Part shown: one piece after another, positions 58,722 to 64,000 of the stretch
Numbering within the stretch: the stretch's first letter is position 1
How the letters are laid out: each line of letters opens with the position of its first letter
NCBI GenBank assembly: GCA_017623055.1
Contig: JAGAPX010000026.1
Coordinates: forward strand, 62,001 to 126,000
Direction: 5' to 3'
Length of the DNA stretch: 64,000 bases
Origin: Phascolarctobacterium sp.
GTDB lineage: Bacteria > Bacillota > Negativicutes > Acidaminococcales > Acidaminococcaceae
The notes under the pieces: model-generated
Database searches by the model: none
What the model was told of the DNA's origin: nothing
The model's input: the letters and a program-made list of their open reading frames with translations, nothing else
Made by a program: the position numbers and the translations under genes

Positions 58722-60113
58722 ATGAAGAATGTGGAAATAGAATTGAAGCTTTTGCTTGGTAAACGTGAGCTGAAAAAATTGTTGGCTTCTGAGCTGCTGA
58801 AAGGCGTGTTGCGTGAAGGTAGCGAGAAAAAACGTAACCTTGTGAGCAGCTACTACGACACTGCTGATTTTGCTTTGAAGAAAAATGGTATTGCTTACCG
58901 CGTACGTGACAAGGGTGACGGAACTTTTGAAGCAACCGTTAAGACTGACCGCAAGAGCAATGGCGGTTTAAGCGAACGTGTGGAACTTAACATGCCTTTG
59001 GCAGAAAATACTGCTGTTCTCGAAGGCTTTGGTGAGCTTGGTTTAGGCTACGAGCTTACGGAGTTTGCCCCTGACGGAGTGGAAAAGCTTTTTACCGTTG
59101 ACGTGGTGCGCACTACTTATTTGTTAGACATTGATGGCGCTGTGGCAGAACTTGCTGTGGATAATGGCAAGATTATTGCTGGCAAACGCAAGGATGATAT
59201 TGACGAGATTGAAATAGAATTAGTTGAAGGCGAAGTTGGCGCGTTGATGAACTTTGCTGCGAAGCTGGCAGAGCTGGTACCTGTCTTTACGGAAAAACGC
59301 AGTAAGTTTGCTCGTGGCTTGGCACTTTTGGGAGTGGAAGGCGATTGGCAAACTGGCAAGGTGAAAGTGGACAACGATGCTAACGCACGCCTGGAAGTTT
59401 TAAAAATAGTGCAAGTTCGTGGCGACAGTTTGCTCCTTTTGCAAAATGCTTTGAAGAAAACTGCAAAAGCAGGTGACGTGAAGCAGCTTGTTAAGGATTT
59501 ACAAAGCCTGCGTAGCTATGTGGAATTTGGTAAGGTTTTTGCAGAAAGCGTTGCTACCGAGAAAGCTTTGTCTAAAATTGAAGAAGTGCTTGGCGTTGCG
59601 ACAAAGCTGCAAGAAATTTGGAAGCTGCAAGCTTTGTGGGAAGAACTGGTTGCAAAGGCAGAGGTGCTTTCCAACAATGTGCTGGCTAAAAATTTAACTG
59701 TTTGCGAAGTTGAAGCAGAAGAAGCTTTGTGCAAGCTGATGGCTAAGGGCGAGCTTTCTGTAATCGTTTACAATGTTGTGGCGTGGCTCTACCAAAGCGA
59801 GTGGCAAAACGAAGAGTACTTGCAACTGGAAAGCACCGTTCGTTGTCGTTTGCAGGATTGGCAGGATGCTTTGGGCGAAGCAGAAAACTTGGAAGATAAG
59901 CTGGTGCTTCTGAACAATATCCAATGCTTGGCTAAAAGTTTGAACGGCAAGGCAATGTCAAAACTTGCAGATGCTAAGAAGAAAGAACGTCGCAAAGTAG
60001 CAGAAGCTGTGGAAAAGGAACGTGCTATTAATTTTGTGCAGAACCTTTCTAAAAACAGCAATAGCAGAGTTTTAAATAGGGACACTGGTGTAGTAATAGG
60101 TTATTTATTATGA
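58722..60113 (+). CDS. CYTH domain protein with histidine-free CHAD-like helical tail
   Basis: 463 residues. CYTH domain (about 1-200) with the EIELK motif at residues 4-8 and basic/acidic strand pairs (RVRDKGDGTFEATVKT, DEIEIELVEGE) for inorganic triphosphate hydrolysis. The C-terminal 250 residues are helical and align in size with CHAD, but contain no histidine; in fact I find none in the whole protein. GTG at 58713 is an alternative start. Stop shares ATGA with acpS. Confidence 0.82.
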   Translation: MKNVEIELKLLLGKRELKKLLASELLKGVLREGSEKKRNLVSSYYDTADFALKKNGIAYRVRDKGDGTFEATVKTDRKSNGGLSERVELNMPLAENTAVLEGFGELGLGYELTEFAPDGVEKLFTVDVVRTTYLLDIDGAVAELAVDNGKIIAGKRKDDIDEIEIELVEGEVGALMNFAAKLAELVPVFTEKRSKFARGLALLGVEGDWQTGKVKVDNDANARLEVLKIVQVRGDSLLLLQNALKKTAKAGDVKQLVKDLQSLRSYVEFGKVFAESVATEKALSKIEEVLGVATKLQEIWKLQALWEELVAKAEVLSNNVLAKNLTVCEVEAEEALCKLMAKGELSVIVYNVVAWLYQSEWQNEEYLQLESTVRCRLQDWQDALGEAENLEDKLVLLNNIQCLAKSLNGKAMSKLADAKKKERRKVAEAVEKERAINFVQNLSKNSNSRVLNRDTGVVIGYLL

Positions 60114-60481
60114 TTATCGGAATTGGTTGCGATATTATTGAAATAAATAGGGTAGAAAAGGCTGTGCAGAGCGACTCTTTTAAAAAGAGAGTGTTCACTA
60201 CTGGTGAGATTGCTTACTGCGAGAGCAGGGGCAAGCAACAATTTGCCAGCTTTGGAGCTCGTTTTGCTGCCAAGGAAGCGTTGCTCAAGGCTTTGGGTAC
60301 AGGCTTACGAGGTGGAACGCTTACAGAAATCGAAGTGCTTAATGACGAGTTAGGATGTCCTAAGATGACTTTGAGCGGCTACCATAAGGAGCTGGCAGAA
60401 AGTAAAGGCGTGCAGAAAATTCACGTGACTTTAAGTCACAGCAAGGATAGCGCCATGGCATACGTGGTTTTGGAGGATTAA
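60110..60481 (+). CDS. acpS: Holo-[acyl-carrier-protein] synthase AcpS
   Basis: Transfers 4'-phosphopantetheine from CoA to ACP. 123 residues with GIGCDIIEINRVEKA at the N terminus, FGARFAAKEALLKALGTG and VTLSHSKDSAMAYVV. Starts within the stop of the CYTH gene (ATGA) and is followed by nnr after one base; acpS-nnr is a common pair. Confidence 0.95.
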   Translation: MIIGIGCDIIEINRVEKAVQSDSFKKRVFTTGEIAYCESRGKQQFASFGARFAAKEALLKALGTGLRGGTLTEIEVLNDELGCPKMTLSGYHKELAESKGVQKIHVTLSHSKDSAMAYVVLED

Positions 60482-60482
60482 G

Positions 60483-62081
60483 ATGAAGCTGGTAACTGCG
60501 AAAGAAATGCAAAACTTAGATAGGCTGGCAATGGAAAAGTATGCCATTCCGGGGATTGTGCTGATGGAGAACGCTTCTAAAGCTGTGGCTGATGTGGCTA
60601 AAAATTTGCTTGATGATTGCCAGGGAAATAAAGTTCTTGTTATTTGTGGTAAGGGCAATAATGGCGGTGATGGTTTTGGTGCAGCACGTTGGCTGGCAAA
60701 TTACGGTTACGCAGTTCAGGTAATTTTGTTAGCTGAAGATTGTACTAATATTCAAGGTGACGCTGCCCTCGAACTTGAGATGCTCTTGAACGCAGGTGTA
60801 GATGTAATGTGCGTAGCAGATGATGAAGCGATGCTTGTTGCAGAAATTGATTGCCTGCAAGCTGATTTATTGATAGATGCCATGCTGGGTACTGGTTTTA
60901 CCGGGGAACTGCGTGGTAATTATAAAAAGATGTGCCAAATCATTAATAATAGTGGCAAAATGGTTCTTGCTGTGGATATACCTTCCGGCGTGAATGCTGA
61001 TACTGGTTCCTGTGACGAGGACGCCATTCGTGCAGATGCAACTGTTACCATGCAGCTTGTTAAGGCTGGGATGACTCAGTATCCTGCTAAGGAATTGGTG
61101 GGCGAATTACACGTTGCTGATATTGGTATGCCAAGTAATTTACTAGCAGAATGTGACAGCAAAAAATATCGTTTAACAGCAGAGATTATTAGTGATCTTT
61201 TGCCCATTCGTAAGCAAGATGCTCACAAGGGTGATGCTGGTCGTGTGATTGTAACTGCTGGTAGCAATGGCTTCATTGGTGCGGCGGCGCTTGCTTCCCG
61301 TGCGGTAGTGAAAGCGGGGGCTGGACTTGTTAGCCTGCTCACTCCTGAAAGCGTTGCAGATTTACTTGCCATCAAATTAGATGAAGTAATGGTACACGCT
61401 TTGGAGGAAGATTCTTACGGAGAACTTTCTAAAGAAGCTGTGGAAGATATTGTAAATAGGGTTAACGCTGCTGACGTACTTGCCATTGGCCCTGGACTAG
61501 GTACTGGCAAACGAACACAGGCAGCAGTGCGTGAAGTGTTACTGCAAATCGACAAGCCAGTTGTTATTGATGCAGATGCTTTGACTGCGTTGAAAGACCA
61601 TACATATATAATGAAGGAAATGGGTGTGCCCAAGGTGCTCACCCCCCATCCCGGAGAGTTCAGTCGTTTGACAGGTTTATCTATTGAAGAAATTAATAGC
61701 AACCGCATGGAGCTTGCTTCTAAATACGCCAAAGAGTGGAATGCAATTGTAGTGCTTAAGGGTGCGGCAACTGTTGTTGGCTGCCCTGACAGAACCTGTT
61801 ACGTGAACCCAACTGGTTGTCAGGCTATGGCGACAGGTGGTTGTGGTGATGTGCTTACCGGTATCATTGCAGGTTTGGCGGCGCAAGATATTAGTCTGGA
61901 AGATGCAGCCTTGTGCGGTGTGTACCTGCACGGTTTGGCAGGGGAGTACGCTTCTAAAGGTAGTGTAGGGCTTGCCGCAGGAGAGATTGCCCAATTTTTA
62001 CCCGAAGCCTTTGAGGACGTATTTGATATGGTGGATACTCAAGAAGTGGTTTGCAACCCTGCTATAAAAATGTTAGAATAA
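60483..62081 (+). CDS. nnr: Bifunctional NAD(P)H-hydrate epimerase/dehydratase (NnrE-NnrD fusion)
   Basis: Repairs hydrated NAD(P)H. 532 residues: N-terminal epimerase (YjeF_N; GKGNNGGDGFGAARWLANYG near residue 57) and C-terminal ADP-dependent dehydratase (about 230-520; AHKGDAGRVIVTAGS, GPGLGTGKRTQ, TPHPGEFSRLTG and MATGGCGDVLTGIIAGLAAQ). Standard full-length fusion. Confidence 0.95.
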   Translation: MKLVTAKEMQNLDRLAMEKYAIPGIVLMENASKAVADVAKNLLDDCQGNKVLVICGKGNNGGDGFGAARWLANYGYAVQVILLAEDCTNIQGDAALELEMLLNAGVDVMCVADDEAMLVAEIDCLQADLLIDAMLGTGFTGELRGNYKKMCQIINNSGKMVLAVDIPSGVNADTGSCDEDAIRADATVTMQLVKAGMTQYPAKELVGELHVADIGMPSNLLAECDSKKYRLTAEIISDLLPIRKQDAHKGDAGRVIVTAGSNGFIGAAALASRAVVKAGAGLVSLLTPESVADLLAIKLDEVMVHALEEDSYGELSKEAVEDIVNRVNAADVLAIGPGLGTGKRTQAAVREVLLQIDKPVVIDADALTALKDHTYIMKEMGVPKVLTPHPGEFSRLTGLSIEEINSNRMELASKYAKEWNAIVVLKGAATVVGCPDRTCYVNPTGCQAMATGGCGDVLTGIIAGLAAQDISLEDAALCGVYLHGLAGEYASKGSVGLAAGEIAQFLPEAFEDVFDMVDTQEVVCNPAIKMLE

Positions 62082-62120
62082 ATTGTTGCTTATAAATGTT
62101 ATTTTTGTGAGGTGAAACTG

Positions 62121-63386
62121 TTGCGTAAATTATTTCTGCTCGTATTGATGCTGTGCTGTTTAGCTATCAGTGCTGTGGCAAATGCTGCCCAAGTTACTGA
62201 CGTTAAATGGGGCGTGGATAAAGACAATATGTTGCGTTTCGTAGTAGATTTAACAGACGCAGCTCCTTATAAAGTTGAAGTAAACGATAAGATGATGACC
62301 TTGGTTGTGGATGCAGAGCTTAAGGATAAAACTGCTAAGAGCAGTAAGACCCGTAGCAATATTGCTTCTGTGATGAAGGTTGAGCCTGACGGCAATAGAA
62401 CTTTGATTAAAATTCCTTTGAGCAGAGAGCTGAAAGCTAACGAGTATAAAAGCTTTACTCTGCGTAAGGACCCGGAAACAAAGCGCCCTGCCCGTATCGT
62501 TTTAGATATTACTGCGGAAAAACGCGTTGCTCCTACTACTGTTGCCAAGGGCAGCTCCAGTTCGGAAAAGAAAGGTGCTGTCGTTAGTAACAAGCCTGCC
62601 ACTAATTCTTTGAAGAAACCGCCTGGAGTAGGTTCAAGTGTTCCTTCCGTAAGCATTGCTGCTGGTGGCGGTAGTGTTGACAAGGTAAAAAGCGATAAGG
62701 AAAAAGAGAAGGAACGCAAAAAATTAGAAAAAGAAAAGAAGAAGAAAGAAAAGGAACTCAAAAAGAAAAAAGGTAAGAGCGTAGTTAAGCCTGAGGGAAC
62801 CTTTGCAACAAGTGGTGGTATTGAAGGCAAAATTATTACCATTGACCCCGGTCATGGTGGTAGCGACCCCGGTGCCGTAGGTGCAAGAGGTACTTTAGAA
62901 AAAGATATTACCTTGGAAATTGCCAAACGCTTGAAAAAAGATTTGGAAAAAATGGGTGCCATCGTCCGTATGACCCGTTCTACTGATACAGAGGTTGCAG
63001 GCCCCGGTGCCAGCGACGTAGAAGAACTGCAAGCACGCATTAACGTAGCAGAAAAGAATCGCTCTGACTTGTTCGTCAGCGTGCACATCAACTCTTCCGT
63101 AAATAAAAAGGTGGGTGGCTTTAGTACTTACTATTATCCCAAGACTAAATACGATGCTAAAGTTGCTAAGGCTATTCAAGATAATCTGACAGAAAACTAT
63201 GGCAGGGATAACCTTGGCTTGCGTGAAGCTAACTTCTACGTTATCAAACGTTGCTCCATGCCTGCTACCTTGCTTGAGCTGTGCTTCATCAGTAATAAAA
63301 AGGAAGAAAAGCTGATGCGAGGCAACTGGTTCCAAACTAAAACTGCTAAGTTGATTGCAGAAGGTATCGAAAAATACTTTAAGTAA
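62121..63386 (+). CDS. N-acetylmuramoyl-L-alanine amidase with AMIN domain (Amidase_3)
   Basis: 421 residues from a TTG start at 62121 (GAGG 8 bases upstream; GTG at 62112 is the alternative). Signal peptide (LFLLVLMLCCLAISAVANAA), AMIN domain (about 25-140), a long Lys/Glu-rich linker (about 190-225), then the zinc amidase with IDPGHGGSDPGAVGARG, the catalytic VHINSSVNKKVGGFSTYY region and LLELCFISNKKEE. Cleaves peptidoglycan stem peptides in the periplasm, as AmiC does in cell separation. Confidence 0.92.
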   Translation: MRKLFLLVLMLCCLAISAVANAAQVTDVKWGVDKDNMLRFVVDLTDAAPYKVEVNDKMMTLVVDAELKDKTAKSSKTRSNIASVMKVEPDGNRTLIKIPLSRELKANEYKSFTLRKDPETKRPARIVLDITAEKRVAPTTVAKGSSSSEKKGAVVSNKPATNSLKKPPGVGSSVPSVSIAAGGGSVDKVKSDKEKEKERKKLEKEKKKKEKELKKKKGKSVVKPEGTFATSGGIEGKIITIDPGHGGSDPGAVGARGTLEKDITLEIAKRLKKDLEKMGAIVRMTRSTDTEVAGPGASDVEELQARINVAEKNRSDLFVSVHINSSVNKKVGGFSTYYYPKTKYDAKVAKAIQDNLTENYGRDNLGLREANFYVIKRCSMPATLLELCFISNKKEEKLMRGNWFQTKTAKLIAEGIEKYFK

Positions 63387-63399
63387 AGAGGATTTTATA

Positions 63400-63912
63400 A
63401 TGAAAAAGATTTTACTGCTGGTGCTTGCGGTAGTAAGCGTTCTGATTACTGGCTGCTCCTTGTTCCAAGATGAAAAACCCCAGCCGCCCAAGCAAATTAG
63501 CTTCATTATCTATCGTGCTAGTGCTGACGGTAGCGAAAAACTTTTGCCGGAAAAATTTACCATGACCGATAATGGTAAAAGCCTGCCGGAAAATGCACTC
63601 TTGGCTTTGGTTGGCGCTAAACCCCAAAGCACTAAATTTGAGGACGTTATTCCCCACGGCACAAGGGTGTTGAGCTTTAGTATTACTCCTGAAGGCACTG
63701 CTCTTGCTAATTTCAGCAAAGAAATTGTCAAAAATGGACAAGGGTCGTATAATGAAGTTATGATGACCGGTGCAATTGTAAATACTTTGACAGAGTTTCC
63801 TGAGGTTAAACAGGTGCAGATTCTGGTTGAAGGCAAGAAAGTAATTACATTGGGTGGACACCTTGACGTGGAAGACCCTTTGAAGCGTAACGAATCATTA
63901 CTGCAAAAATAA
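63400..63912 (+). CDS. GerMN-domain lipoprotein
   Basis: 170 residues with a lipoprotein signal (VLITGCSLFQ; Cys at residue 20) and one GerMN domain (about 45-160; ALLALVGAKPQ, GTALANFSKEIVKNGQGS, IVNTLTEFPEVKQVQILVEGKK). GerMN lipoproteins are found with amidases or spore-germination proteins and are thought to bind cell-wall material. ATG at 63400, AAGAGGA upstream; 13 bases after the amidase, so cotranscribed. Confidence 0.87.
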   Translation: MKKILLLVLAVVSVLITGCSLFQDEKPQPPKQISFIIYRASADGSEKLLPEKFTMTDNGKSLPENALLALVGAKPQSTKFEDVIPHGTRVLSFSITPEGTALANFSKEIVKNGQGSYNEVMMTGAIVNTLTEFPEVKQVQILVEGKKVITLGGHLDVEDPLKRNESLLQK

Positions 63913-63918
63913 TTCTGA

Positions 63919-63950
63919 GCAGTACCGGCGCAAAGCTGGTACTGCTTTTT
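63919..63950 (+). terminator. Intrinsic terminator after the GerMN gene
   Basis: GCAGTACC and GGTACTGC arms with a 11-base loop, then TTTTT. Confidence 0.85.
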
Positions 63951-63990
63951 AAAGTTAAAGACTTTTACCTTGAGGGGTACGGAGGAGTTT

Positions 63991-64000
63991 ATGGAATTTT
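63991..64000 (+). CDS. Start of the next gene (partial, unidentified)
   Basis: ATGGAATTTT begins 6 bases after a GGAGGAG ribosome site (63979-63987) and runs off the window. Only three codons are visible. Confidence 0.5.

Noticed and set aside
62267-62842. 191-codon minus-strand hydrophobic/Phe-Ser-rich frame
   Set aside because: It mirrors the Lys/Glu-rich linker of the amidase (AAG/GAA read backwards gives Phe/Leu/Ser); not a gene.

Overview
The window reads as a gene-dense chromosome segment of a Gram-negative-type Firmicute. Negativicutes, perhaps the Acidaminococcaceae/Phascolarctobacterium side, is my best guess. The grounds are moderate GC, strong AGGAGG-type ribosome sites, consensus sigma-A promoters, frequent TTG/GTG starts, anaerobic (early cobalt insertion) cobalamin genes and an AMIN-type amidase. 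The taxon is inference; no rRNA or tRNA gene is seen.

Layout. 1-11953: a tightly packed anaerobic cobalamin operon entered from the left (cbiF-G-H-J-ET-A-B, cobD, an ApgM-family gene, cbiP, cobO, cbiC). 11954-12506: a leader region holding a near-consensus promoter, a short Tyr/Phe-rich peptide gene and a strong intrinsic terminator, that is, a probable translation-coupled attenuator. 12507-22071: a complete chorismate, Phe and Tyr operon (two tandem DAHP synthases, a prephenate dehydrogenase carrying a DAHP-synthase-type regulatory domain, aroB, aroA, aroC, pheA, aroE, aroK, aroQ). 22094-31329: a type I restriction-modification cassette (hsdM, hsdS, two AT-rich accessory genes, one with a HEPN-like R-x4-H motif, then hsdR), bounded by two identical 47-nt terminator sequences. 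31554-32335: a two-gene unit of a small basic protein plus a GNAT protein. 32403-43974: amino-acid and peptide metabolism and transport (M20 amidohydrolase, YjiH/YjiG pair, two dicarboxylate/amino-acid:cation symporter family proteins, MFS exporter, PLP aminotransferase) and a CoA-disulfide-reductase/rhodanese operon. 44156-47866: potABCD polyamine uptake on the minus strand. 48176-50004 and on: small and redox genes. 50840-56022: a second defense locus with a Dam-type methylase, a divergent XRE controller, a MutH/Sau3AI-type endonuclease, an unknown protein and a second methylase, followed by small orphan genes. 56132-64000: housekeeping genes (LMW phosphatase, flavin reductase, gamma-carbonic anhydrase, TVP38 protein, CYTH protein, acpS, nnrDE, amidase, GerMN lipoprotein).

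The genes fit together as follows. The aro operon makes chorismate and branches to Phe and Tyr. Its control appears layered: attenuation by Tyr/Phe codons at the leader, and allosteric control by ferredoxin-like domains present in both DAHP synthases and, unusually, in TyrA. The B12 operon carries a phosphotransferase/phosphatase-like gene overlapping cobD, a candidate for a missing nucleotide-loop or linker step. Two separate restriction systems with accessory genes make 22-31 kb and 50-55 kb the accessory regions. I judge the aro attenuator plus the TyrA fusion, and the HEPN-containing type I cassette, the most interesting parts.
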